This document shows, piece by piece, positions 21,201 to 35,346 of a stretch of DNA of 64,000 bases. Below the pieces are notes generated by a model, which was not told the DNA's origin, made no database searches, and worked only from the letters and a program-made list of their open reading frames with translations. Source of the DNA: Babylonia areolata (taxonomy: Eukaryota > Mollusca > Gastropoda > Neogastropoda > Buccinidae); assembly GCF_041734735.1 (NCBI RefSeq), contig NC_134884.1, forward strand, positions 35,498,909 through 35,562,908. The letters run 5' to 3'. The position numbers and the translations under genes are program-made. The stretch's first letter is position 1, and each line of letters starts with the position of its first letter.

Positions 21201-24200
21201 AATGTGCAGCATGAGAGTAATGCCACTGAAACTGCGCAGACAAGAAGCAACAAAAACAGACATACAAACAAAAACAAAAAAAGAAGAAAAAAAGTCAGTT
21301 ACTTCTGAAGGCTCCAGAACTTCGACAGGCATTCCACACCACTGAAATCGCACACACACACAATGGAGCAACAAAAACAGACAAACAAACAAACAAACAA
21401 AAAAAACCCAAGTATCAGTTACCTCTGAAGGTTCAAGAGCTTTGACAGGCATTCCACGCACAAACGTTTCTGAAGCGGTGGAGGGAGGGAAAAAGTGACG
21501 GACCAGTGCCACAACCCTGTTCACATCCTCTTCCAGGAGGTACAGGCACGCGTTGGGACCGGCGTCAAACGTGTAGGCCACCTGTCAAACACAACAGGAA
21601 GAAGTGAGGAGTAAGCAAGTATAGTTTGGTGCAGTATGGTATGGTATGGCATGGTGCAGTATGGTATGGTGTTGTGTGGTATGATATGGTACTGTATGGT
21701 GTGGTGAGGTATGGTGTAGTATGGTATGCTGTGGTATGATATGGTGGGGTAAGGTATGGTGTGGTATGGTATGGTGCAGTGTGGTATGATATGGTATGGT
21801 GTGGTATGGTGCAGTATGGTATGGTGTGGTATGGTATGGTATGGTGTGGTATGGTATGGTGTGGTATGGTGCGGTATGGTATGGTGCAGTATGGTATGGT
21901 GTGGTATGGTGTGGTATGGTATGGTATGGTATGGTATGGTGTGGTATGGTATGGTATGGTGCAGTATGGTATGGTGCAGTATGGTATGGTGTGGTATGGT
22001 ATGGTATGGTGCAGTATGGTATGGTGTGGTATGGTATGGTGTGGTATGGTGTGGTATGGTATGGTGTGGTATGGTGCAGTATGGTATGGTGTGGTATGGT
22101 GTGGTATGGCATGGTGTGGTATGGTGCAGTATGGTATGGTGTGGTATGGTGTGGTATGGTGCAGTATGGTATGGTGTGGTATGGTGCAGTATGGTATGGT
22201 GTGGTATGGTGTGGTATGGCATGGTGTGGTATGGTGCAGTATGGTATGGTGTGGTATGGTGTGGTATGGTGCAGTATGGTGTGGTATGGTATGGTGCAGT
22301 ATGGTATGGTGTGGTATGGTGCAGTATGGTGTGGTATGGTGCAGTATGGTATGGTGTGGTATGGTGCAGTATGGTATGGTATGGTGTGGTATGGTGTGGT
22401 ATGGTGCAGTATGGTATGGTGTGGTATGGTGCAGTATGGTATGGTGTGGTATGGTATGGTATGGTATGGTATGGTATGGTATGGTGCAGTATGGTATGGT
22501 ATGGTATGGTATGGTATGGTATGGTGCAGTATGGTGCAGTATGGTATGGTATGGTATGGTATGGTGCAGTATGGTATGGTATGGTATGGTATGGTGCAGT
22601 ATGGTATGGTATGGTATGGTATGGTATGGTGTGGTATGGTGTGGTATGGTGCAGTATGGTATGGGAGAGTGTGGTATGGTATGGTATGGTGTGGTATGGT
22701 GCAGTATGGTATGGTATGGTATGGTATGGTGTGGTATGGTGTGGTATGGTGCAGTATGGTATGGTATGGTGTGGTATGGTATGGTATGGAATGGTATGGT
22801 GTGGTGTGGTATGGTGTGGTAAGGTATGGTGCAGTATGGTATGGTATGGTATGGTATGGTGCAGTATGGTATGGTATGGTATGGTATGGTGCAGTATGGT
22901 ATGGTATGGTATGGTATGGTATGGTATGGTGTGGTATGGTGTGGTATGGTGCAGTATGGTATGGGAGAGTGTGGTATGGTATGGTATGGTGTGGTATGGT
23001 GCAGTATGGTATGGTATGGTATGGTATGGTATGGTGTGGTATGGTGTGGTATGGTGCAGTATGGTATGGTATGGTGTGGTATGGTATGGTATGGAATGGT
23101 ATGGTGTGGTGTGGTATGGTGTGGTAAGGTATGGTGCAGTATGGTATGGTGTGGTATGGTGTGGTATGGTGCAGTATGGTATGGTATGGTGTGGTATGGT
23201 ATGGTATGGAATGGTATGGTGTGGTGTGGTATGGTGTGGTAAGGTATGGTGTGGTAAGGTATGGTGTAGTAAGGTATTGTGTGGTATGGTATGGTGCAGT
23301 ATGGTATGGCATGGTATGGTGTGGTAAGGTATGGTATGGTATGGTATGGTACATGGTATATTAAGGTATGGTTTGGTATTGTATGACTTAGTATGGTATG
23401 GCATAGTACGGAATGATATAACATAGTTGTGTCTTGTGTACCAAAGCCTGGGTCTCTGGAAATGGTTTCGCCATCCATCCAGCCACACACAAAAAAACTT
23501 ATCATCGTCACCGATAATTCTGTAGACAGTCACTGGGGTTGTACGGAAGAACTGTTCACCAGATTCCTGCATCTCTGTCGTGCCACAGCCTTCTGGACAC
23601 GGGTTCCCTGTCCATCCACTCACACACTACCACTGACAGGCGCAACAGCCGAGTGGTTAAGTGTTGGACTTTCAATCTGAGTGTCCTGGATTCGAATCTC
23701 TGTAACGGCGCCTGGTGGGTAAAGGGTGGAGATTTTTCTGATCTCCCCGGTCAACGTATGTGCAGACCTGCTAGTGCCTGAACCCCCTTCTCGTGTTTAC
23801 GCACACAGAAGGTCAAATATGCACGTTAAAGATCCTGTAATCCATGTCAGTGTTTGGTGGATTATGGAAACAAGAACATACCCAGCATGCACACAACTGA
23901 AAACGGATTGTGACTGCCTACATGGCAGAGTAAATAAACAAAACGGTCATACACGTAAAATGTTGCATGTCTGTCTGAGTGTGCATGTGTACGTGCCTGA
24001 AATCTGATCGAATGACACTGGAAACGAATGATGAGCGCCCAATGGCAAGCATCAGTCAGCTCTACCCAGGTAGGCGGCCTGTTATGGAAATTAGCCCGAG
24101 TTTGCAAAGCGCTTAGAGAACAGGCGCTACATAGGTATCCATATCATCCTTCATTCATTCAATCACCACCGAACACTCACTCACCTTGACGGTGCCAGAC

Positions 24201-27200
24201 AGTTTGTTGTAGGCGTGCACCAGGTGAATGATCCACCTGGAGGTGTCGGTCAGGTAGAACACAGGTGGGTAGGTGTCCAGGCACACCGCATGGAACTGGT
24301 TGCTCTCCTGTTAGGTGCGTGTAAAACAAGAAACGACAAACCATTAGAACCTGTATCATGTTGTGTCATGTTTATCATGTTTTGTCATGAATATAATGTT
24401 GTTTCATGTTCATCGTGTTGTGTCGTGTTTACCATTTTTTGTCATGAATATAATGTTGCGCCATGTTCATTGTGTTGTGTCTGAGTATCATGTTGTATTG
24501 TGTTTATCATGATTATAATGTTGTTTCATGTTTATCATGTGTTGCGAGTGTCATGTTGTGTCATGTTTATCATGTGTCATGAGTATCATTCTGTGTCATG
24601 TCATGTTATGTAAGGTTTATCATGTTGTCATGATGTGTAATGAGTACCATGTTGTGCTGTGTTTGTCATGTTGTGTTCATAATGTGTCATCTTTGTCATG
24701 TGTCATTAGTATCATAAGTTTTGTGTTGTATCATTTTGTGTCATGAGTAACATGAGTATTCTGTTGAGTCATGTGTCATGGGGGAACTAGGTGGCCTTTG
24801 GGGGCCATCCCCAACGTCTACTGTCCTGAAGCCCTTGTGGCCCGAGAGAGTGGGAATGCAACTTGGGCAAGAAAACTCTCCATGATAATCAAATTCTGGC
24901 CCAGACAGTCGGAACACCAGTTGACGGGCGCAATAGCCGAGTGGTTAAAGCGTTGGACTGTCAATCTGAGGGTCCCGGGTTCGAATCACGGTGATGGTGC
25001 CTGGTGGGTAAAGGGTGGAGATTTTTCCGATCTCCCAGGTCAACATATGTGTAGACCTGCCAGTGCCTGAACCCCCTTCGTGTGTATATGCAAGCAGAAG
25101 ATCACATACGCACGTTAAAGATCCTGTAATCCATGTCAGCGTTCGGTGGGTTATGGAAACAAGAACATACCCAGCATGCACACCCCCGAAAACGGAGTAT
25201 GGCTGCCTACATGGCGGGGTAAAAACGGTCATGCATGAGTGAACGCAGAAGAAGAAGAAGAAGAAAGAACACCAGTTGCCTCCTCTGCTGTACTGATCAT
25301 CATTAAGTTTGACACAACTGACTATGCATCATGCATTCATCTTCACATCCAGACTAATTCTCACCTGCATGGTGATTTGGGCGAACCTGGCAAAATCCTT
25401 TTCCTCAATGGCCTGGATCATGTCCTCTGTGTGCTGAGGCACTTTGACGATGCGATGACTCATCAGTTCGCTCGTCTCCACCGTTGTCTGCATGCCTTCT
25501 GTAGACCCCACCTGCTTCTTCTGGTCGCTCACCTGACCACAGAAATTGAGATGACAGTATTTCCTCTACATGGGTGCAATAGCCGAGTGGTCAACTTTCA
25601 AACTGAGGGTCCCGGCTTTGAACCTCGGTGACGGCGCCTGGTGGGTAAAGGGTGGAGATTTTTCTGATCTCCCAGGTCAACACATGTGCAGACCTGCTTG
25701 TGCCTGAACCCCCTTCATGTGTATACGCGTGCAGAAGATCAAATACGCATGTCAAAGATCCTGTAATCCATGTTGGTGTTTGGTGGGTTATGGAAACAAG
25801 AACATACCCAGCATGCACACCCCAGAAAACGGAGTATGGCTGCCTAAATGGCAGGGTAAATGAACAAAAACAGTCATACACGTAAAATGTTTCAAGTCTG
25901 TATGAGTGTGTATATGTGTGTGTAACTGAAACCTGATTGAATGACACAGGAAACGAATGATGAGCGCTGACAGCTGCCAGGTAGGCAGCCTGTTGTGCAA
26001 ATGACACCGTGTTTGTGAAACCCTTAGAAACTGGTCTCTAACCGAGGATAGGAATCCATGTCATTCATCATTCATTTCATTCGCAGAAATTGAGATGCCA
26101 GTGTTTTTCTCTCTCTCCACTAGAACTTGAGTGATGATCTGGACATTCGTCATTCTGATGAGACCATAAACCAAGGTTCCACGTGTAACATGCACTTACT
26201 GCACGGAAAAGAACCCACAGCTGCAAAAGGGTTTCCCCTGGCAAAATTCTGCAGAAAAGTCCACTTTGACAGGAAAACAAACGCACCTGCAGCAGAAAAA
26301 AAGAAGAAAAAAACAAAAAACAAACATGAGTGGCACTGCAGTTGTGACAGCACATTTCCTGGGGAGAACAGCCTGAATTTCACACAGAGATATCTATTGT
26401 GACAAAAGAGAAATATCATACAATAATAATAATAATAATAATAATGATACAGTTCACAGTTCTTGATCATGAGAAACACACACACACACACTAATACGAA
26501 CACGCATCTACGTGTACGACTTGCTCTCTTTAATATATCTATCCACTGTTCATGACATATGTGTGGTGGAGCATTCTCCACAGTTTACTTTCCAAATAAC
26601 ACGAGAAATAAAAAGAGACAGAAAATATAAACAGAACAAGAAAAATTCAATTCGTCGACTCACCACAAGGATAAGAGCGCGTAAAGTGGGCCAGTGGCTG
26701 GCAGGCTTGATCTGCCGTGCCAAGGAGTCTGTGCCATCGTCTTTTACCCCCTGGTCCCACAGAACGAAGCCTCCGTACATACTGCGACAAGCACTTCCTG
26801 ATCCCTGTCTGGCAGTGAGGACACCAACACCAATCATCATTATCATCATTAGTATTTTCATCATTATCATCATTCACTACCTGTTCTTTTCACCCTGGTC
26901 CCACAGAACGAAGCCTCCGTACATACTGCGACATGCACTTCCTGATCCCTGTCTGGCAGTGACGACACCAACACCAATCATCATCATCATTATCATCATT
27001 AGTATTTTCATCATTATCATCATTCACTACCTGTTCTTTTCACCCTGGTCCCACAGAACGAAGCCTCCGTACATACTGCGACATGCACTTCCTGATCCCT
27101 GTCTGGCAGTGACGACACCAACACCAATCATCATCATCATCATTAGTATTATCATCATTATCATCATTCACTACCTCTCCTTTTCACCCTTGTCCCACAG

Positions 27201-30200
27201 CATGAAGCCTCCGTACATACTGCGACATGCACTCTCCAATCCCTGTCTGACGGTCATGACACCAACACCAATCATCATCATCATTATCATCATTAGTATT
27301 ATCATCATTATCATCATTCACTACCTGTTCTTTTCACCCTGGTCCCACAGCACGAAGCCTCCGTACATACTGTGACATGCACTTCCTGATCCCTGTCTGG
27401 CAGTGAGGACACCAACACAATTCATTATCATCATTATCATTATCATCATTAGTATTATCATCATTATCATCATTCACTACCTGTTCTTTTCACCCTGGTC
27501 CCACAGAACGAAGCCTCCGTACATACTGCGACATGCACTTCCTGATCCCTGTCTGGCAGTGAGGACACCAACACAATTCATTATCATCATTACCATTATC
27601 ATCATTAGTATTATCATCATTATCATCATTCACTACCTGTTCTTTTCACCCTGGTCCCACAGAACGAAGCCTCCGTACATACTGCGACATGCACTTCCTG
27701 ATCCCTGTCCGAAAGTGAGGACACCAACACCAATCATCATTATCATCATTAGTATTTTCATCATTATCATCATTCACTACCTGTTCTTTTCACCCTGGTC
27801 CCACAGAATGAAACCTCGGTACATACTGCGACATGCACTTCCTGATCCCTGTCTGAAAGTGAGGACACCAACACCAATCATCATAATCATCATTATCATC
27901 ATCATTAATATCATTAGTATTATCATCATTCATTATCTGTTCCTTTCACCCTTGTCTCGCAGCACAAAATCTCCGTACATACTGCGACATGCACTCTCCA
28001 ATCCCTGTCTGACGGTCATGACACCAACACCAATCATCATCATCATCATTATCATCACTTATCATCTGTTCTCCTTTCACCCTTGTCCCACAGCACAAAG
28101 CCTTTGTACATACTGCGACATGCACTCTCCAATTCCTGTCTGACGGTCTTGACACCAACACCAATCACCATCATCATAGTCATCATTATCATCATTAGTA
28201 TCATCATCATTAATCATCTGTTGTTTTCACCCTTGTCCCACAGCACAAAGCCTTTGTACATACTGCGACATGCACTCTCCAATCCCTGTCTAATAGTGAT
28301 GACACAAACACCAATCTTATTCATTATCATCATCATTATTATGATTTGTTATCTGTTTCGGGCTTCTTCCACATGCATACATACACACATATATATACAT
28401 GCTTTCACGATCCCTGTCTGAAGGTGCCAGCTACAACAACAACATTATGAATAACAACAATCATAATGCAATGATAATGCACATCAATATAATAACTCTC
28501 ATTCTTAACAAGTGATGACTTTGATGGATGATAAATAAATAATGAATATTAGAATAGTCGGTATGGTGAATGACAAAGACAGACATACTCATGTAAAATG
28601 TAAATAAATATAGGAACACATGAAAGATTAAAAAAAAAAAAAAAAAATCAAAAAAAAATGGAAATAGATAAATACATAAATGGATAGATGCACAACAAGG
28701 TAAAAATATATACTTTCTTGATTTAAAAAAAAAAAGCATGAATAAAACGGACACACACAACACACATGCGTTTGCTAATATTCCCCTCCAAACATTTGCC
28801 ATTCCAAATGTGCCTAAAAACCCTGACACACCCCTACAAACACATTTAATGATATATATACACATCTGAATACACCCATACAACACAGGGTGTGTAAGAG
28901 AGAGAGAGAAGGAGAGAACGAACAAACGATCGAACTTTTTATTCAGATAAGGCCAGAGCCCCTTACTGAAGGGGGATTCACTGATAAATGATAATGAGAA
29001 AATGACATGACACAGTAAATAGACAATTCAGATCAACCAAAAAATAGTTAACACAATATCAACCAAAAATAGTTAACATAAATATTCAACAACATTCACG
29101 AGATAACTGTACATAATTTCTTCAATGCTTCATGTATATATATGGCTAAGTTACACAGAGTATGTTCCTGTCTTGAAGACATGAGTAAATTGAACCTAAA
29201 ATTAGACGGATCTCTATAATATTTCGGTTGAATAAGTTTTTGGCGAAGGTCACACAAAGAGAGAGAGGGAGAGAGACAAACAGACAGAGAGAAAGAGACA
29301 GAGACAGAGAAACAGAGAGAGAGAGACACTGAGGTTGAGAAACGACAGTGTTCAAGCATTGATAGAAACTTGTGCTCCGGAGAGTACCTTGCAATACCAG
29401 ACAGATCCCCTTCCACACCATAGAGTTTGGCCAGGGTGTACACTGAAAGCAAAAACACAGTCACAGTCATAATAATAATGATAATAAATATAATGATAAT
29501 AATAATAAGGAGAAGTAGATGATGAGGAGGATGATGAAGAAGAAAAGAAGAAGAAGAAGGAGGATAAGAGAAGAATGGGTATCTGATATTCACAATGTGC
29601 TCTACTCCTTAGCACAGGGGACCAGAGCGCCAAAAATTAATATCAGTATCGGAAAACAATGGTTAAAAAGACTAACAACACAGGGTACCTGTAAAATAAC
29701 CAAGACTTAGAAGCATGATAAACAGAATGTGTCAGTAAAAAAGCAAGTGTGCATGCACACACACAGACACACACACACACACACTGCACACCACACACAC
29801 ACACACACGCACACACTGCACCACACCACACGCCAACATCATGAAAGCAGATTTCTACAGATGTGTTGTGAGGCCTGATTTGAACTGAGATTTAGTTTCA
29901 GCATGACAAATTTAGTTGGAAAGTCAACAGGAATACATAATTACATAATATTACATTACAATTAATACCCCCCCAAAAAATGCACCTCAATCATTACACT
30001 CACAGAGCTAAAATGCAATCTGCCGATTAGGACTACAATAAATAATTCAAAACAAAAGAGTGAAATTAAAAAAAAAAAAAAAATCTGTATCTACTCTTTT
30101 GCCACCATAGGCGACTTTAGCAGACCAGACAGTTTACCGCCATGGGTGACTTTAGTCGACATCAAGGGTCATGTCAAAAGGACCATTTATCGCACTGTAA

Positions 30201-33200
30201 CAAAGCTTGACAGATGCAGCCAGTTTCCTGGGCAATTGAACAATGACTAACCTTTGCCCCCCGACCAAGCACATACCCATGCAGGCGTAACCTGCAGCAG
30301 AAACTGAATATATTTGTATTTGTATTTCTTTTTATCACATCAGATTTCTCTGTGTGAAATTTGGGGTGCTCTCCCCAGGGACAGCGTGTCGCTACACTAC
30401 AGCGCCACCCATTTTTTTGTATTTTTTCCTGCTTGTAGTTTTATTTGTTTTTCCTATCGAAGTGGATTTTTCTACAGAATTTTGCCAGGAACAACCGTTT
30501 TTCTTGCCGTGGGTTCTTTTACGTGCGCTAAATGCATGTTGCACACGGGACCTCGGTTTATCGTCTCGTCCGAATGACTAGCGCCCAGACCACCACTCAA
30601 GGTCTAGTGGAGGGGGAGAAAATATTGGCGGCTGAACCGTGATTCGAACCAGCGCACTCAGATTCTCTCGCTTCCAAGGCGGACGCGTTACCTCTAGGCC
30701 ATCACTCCATAAGAGAGAGTGCACAGTTTTTGAATGTCCATGCATTCATTTCGCTTTAAAAACAAGCAACACAAAAACACATACCCATGCAGGCGTAACC
30801 TGCAGCAGAAGAAGCGAGACCAGCGGCAGTGGGAAAGTTGTTCTCTGAGCACATGTGCACTTTCAGATGGACACCGTCACCCATGCTTCCGTTTTTCTCA
30901 GAATACCGTCGACGAACTGAAAGTAGAACAGCCATGGATATAAAAATCCATCAAACAAAACTCTGATGCAGGCGTTCCAGCCACTGCAACTCCTTAGACA
31001 TAAGGCATGTATTAACCCGTTTGTTTGCTCAAGTGGGCTTTTTTATTTCTTAGGTTTTGGACTGAGGAAGGTGGCAGAATGGTTAAGGCGCTCATCTGCC
31101 AATCCATAGTCTGTGAGGGTCTGGGTTTGAATCCTGCTCTTGACGGGCGCAATAGCCGAGTGGTTAAAGCGTTGGACTGTCAATCTGAGGGTCCCGGGTT
31201 CGAATCACGGTGACGGCGCCTGGTGGGTAAAGGGTAGAGATTTTTACGTTCTCCCAGGTCAACATATGTGCAGACCTGCTAGTGCCTGAACCCCCTTCGT
31301 GTGTATATGCAAACAGAAGATCAAATACGCACGTTAAAGATCCTGTAATCCATGTCAGCGTTTGGTGGGTTATGGAAACAAGAACATACCCAGCATGCAC
31401 ACCCCTGAAAACGGAGTATGGCTGCCTACATGGCGGGGTAAAAATGGTCATGCACGTAAAAGCCCACTCATGTGCATATTAGTGAACGCAGAAGAAGAAG
31501 AAGAAGAATCCTGCTCTTTCTCTTTCTCCCAAGTTTGACTGGAAAATCGAACTGAGAGTCTAGTCACTGGGATGAAACTATAAAATCAAGGTCCTGTGTG
31601 CAGCACGTACTTGCCACACTGAAAAAGAACCCATGGCAACGAGAGTGTTGTCCTCTGGCAAAATTCTGAAGAAGAAATCCACTCTGATAGGTACATAAAT
31701 ATATATGCATGCACTCAAGGCCTGACTAAGCGCGTTGGGTTATGCTGCTGGTCAGGCATCTGCCTGGCAGAAGCGGTGTAGCACTATAGAGTATGTGGAT
31801 TTGTGCGAACCCAGTGGCGCCTCCTTGAGAAACTGAAAAGGAAATTTTCTATCTAAAAATTACGTTTAAATAACATACTTACCGTGACCCACTAGTGCAG
31901 ACTCTGGCAGGGGTCTGACATTCCTGTCCTGTGCAAACTACTATCCGCCTATGCGGAGAAAATGAAAGTAACTACGGCCGATAACCTCCCGGAAGTAGGT
32001 AACCTCCCCTTTGCCCCCCTGACTAGCGCCCTCTGAAACTGAAGTTTAGCTTTTGACATCACTCTTTTAGTTTGTATGGTTGTGTAAAAGATGCATGTGT
32101 GTAATGTTTCAATGCTCCCAGTGAGAACATTAAATAAATGTCTTGCCTTGCCTTGCCTTTCTTTGTTCAGGACTTCAGTGAATCATTTACAATCCGATTT
32201 TCACAGTTCTGCTCTTTAATCAATGAGTGCAAACAAACACAGAAAGTGTATAGAAATTCAAGAAAATGCGCTTTAGCAAGGATGCCTTAATGAATTAATG
32301 AATGAACACTGACTGAAATACAAAGGCATCCCACAGTATCACCATCTTGATGTGGTGGGGGTGGGGGGGGGGGGGTTTGGAGGGGTGGAGGGTGTCTATG
32401 CTGGCTGGAGCCTTACACTCCTGGTAGGGGCATGCCATCCAATCCAGACAGGTCAAAGGGTGGAGGGCAGAGAGACAGACAGAGAGTGAGAGAGAGGCAG
32501 ACACACAGAGAGGGAGTGTGAGATCATCCAGCCCCACAGGGCTAACTCTCTCCATACGAACGGCGAAAGAGACGACGTTAACAGCGTTTCATCCCAATTA
32601 CCATCATCAAAATATTGCAAGCGGAACGCTCTTATACTGAAGAGGTGAATGTTGACAAAGAATACCACAGTTCTGACGACGGAAGCTAAAGGTTGGGTCA
32701 TTCAGACACCCACTGGACATCCGAGGGGTCTGTGTAGAGGAGAAAAGAGGACTGGCCGTACTGAGTGAGTTAAGAGATCAGGCATAGGGCTGAAAACTGT
32801 ATCGCGTAAAACACTCTGTATCTCACACAAACCAAAACCAGAGATGAAAACTGTGATGGCAGGAATGAAGCACGCCAGGAAATGGGAAATATGACAGATG
32901 GCAGCCAAACTCAATCCCCAAAAGAGGTGATATATACTAATAGAGGCTACTAACTGCCACAGGTACTTTTGATTTCTCTGCTTTGCCAGAGTATTGTATC
33001 ATATTGTTTATAATTATATTCAAATAATGTTTCTTAATTCTTTCTGTTTTTACATTAAGAATACTAGTTATTACCTGCAGTGTGTGGATGTATGTATGAA
33101 ACGATGTATGTGATATTTTTTACATTTGTATCTTCGTAATATTTGTTGGGGCTGTTGTTGGCTTTTACAGTTATGGTCCCCATGTTGTTTACTTGTCTAT

Positions 33201-34375
33201 GTTGTGATAATGCACCTGACCAAATTTCTCCAGGTGGAGATAATAAAGTTATTCTTATCTTCTTATCTTATCTTATCTTATATTGTATTGTGTTCTATTA
33301 CTCTGTCACAGTTAATAAATTTCTATGTGTGAAACTCTGGCTGCATGTCACTACACTGAAAGTGCCACCCTTTTTTCTTTATCACTTTTTTTTTAGCCTG
33401 CAGTTTTATTTGTTTTCCTATCAAAGTGGATTTTTTCTACAGAATTTTTTGCCAGCAAGAACCCTTTTCTTGCCATGGGTTCTTTCATGTGCACCATGTG
33501 CATGATTGCACACACGACCTTGGTTTATCGTCTTATCCGAATGACTAGTAGTAATTTGCTTTGGACAGGAATCAGACCCCTGCTGGAGTCTGCTCCAGTG
33601 GGGGTCATGGCATAACATGTGTAGTAATCAAAAGTGGACTTCATGAAAACTGAAGGGGAAGGGCTATGCATGGGGGAAGCTGGCTAAGACAGCACAAGAT
33701 AGGCAGCAATGGGGATCTCTGGCAGTGGGCTTCATGTTCCACATGGCATGTAAGGGATAAACACACACACCACGCACACACACAATATACACACGGATGC
33801 ATACATACAAATATGCACTTAACTCATTGTACACCAGGTACGAGTTCACTCGTACCATGATTACTTCCCCTGTGGACCTGGTACAAGTATTCTCATACCA
33901 ACACACTATTCTAATTTCATTTATTCTTGCTTGGCACAGTTGGTATTCTAATCTGAACCGATTAAGGATTCTGGAAGTATGAATTTGAAGCTTTATTTAA
34001 CTGATAAAAACAATTCACCATCGATTTTCACTGTTTTAGTGAACAACCCTACTTTTTACTGCAGTGGTTTCATGTACTGTTAGTCCTGTGGAGATGTAGT
34101 AGGCATGCAGCTATGGGGCAGAATGAGTTAAATCCGATTTTGCCGATGTATAAGCATGTTGACACCTCCATGTGCATTCACACTTACTTTCTTTCAGGAC
34201 ATTCTGTATCCTGGGGTTATTCACTGACTGTTCCCTGAAATAAACAGAATGTGAATCAACCTTCAGCACCAAAAAAAGAACCCAATGACACAAACTGCAT
34301 ACATTTTTTTAAAATATAAAAGCAAACACACACACACACACATGCACACATAAGTATGTACATCAACAAGCATGT

Positions 34376-34409
<34 letters not shown>

Positions 34410-34743
34410 CAATACACATATGAACATGCACACAGACACACACAAATACAGAAACATTTACGCCTGCACACAAGCACACAAACACACATATAAGCTCGCA
34501 CACACACACCACAAACACACCTATTACACATTCGTTAATCTAGCACACTCTACACCTTACTGCTGCTTGTACGTACACATTAAGACCTAATCTTTCCAGG
34601 TTTCCCCTTTTCTTAAGCATCTAACAAATACAGTAGTGGAAGGATGTAAACTGAAAACAAATGAACATGCACACATGGACAGATGAACATATACTCACAG
34701 CCACATACACATATCAGCTACATGCATTCACACAATCACAAAT

Positions 34744-34781
<38 letters not shown>

Positions 34782-35285
34782 ACAAATGCACACACACACA
34801 CACACATACAAATTTATACAGACACACAGAAACACAATCAACATACTTGCCATTCAACCAGATTCTGTCCTCTGTGAATTTGCTGCTTACTGCCACAGAT
34901 GTTTTTGCATGAAGCTGAAAACCAAAAATAGACAGATCTATCAAAGCAAATTATTTAATCATGTTTATCATTTGCTGCTTACTGCCACAGATGTTTTTGC
35001 ATGAAGCTGAAAACCAAAAATAGACAGATCTATCAAAGCAAATTATTTAATCATGTTTATCAAGAATGTCTTTCCACTTACTTAAAGATTGAATGTCTAA
35101 CAAATGTGAGGGGTGGGATAAGATGCTACTGTGTGGTGGCAGGCATAGCTCTAACTGTCATAGGCTGGAACTTTTGGGATGATTTTTCTCTGAACCTGTG
35201 AATTTTGGAGTGCATGTTTTGTTTACATGGCAAAATATGTTTTTTTTCCCATGCATGCACTTGACTTTTCATCATAATGCAGTGG

Positions 35286-35346
<61 letters not shown>

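Noticed and set aside
21521-23623. Open frames of 350-700 codons on both strands (Tyr-His-Thr-Ile-Pro or Met-Val-Trp-Tyr-Gly repeats)
   Set aside because: They are the translation of a 5-mer satellite that lacks stop codons in every frame; no start context, splice support or homology.
26512-28143. Plus-strand frames of 246-287 codons with Ile runs
   Set aside because: Antisense of the MVD exon 7 array; kept open because unit lengths are multiples of three.
30270-30810. 33-bp repeats as a long target-site duplication of the SINE
   Set aside because: About 68 bp of unrelated sequence lie between the SINE head and the right repeat, and other SINEs here have duplications of 9-13 bp.
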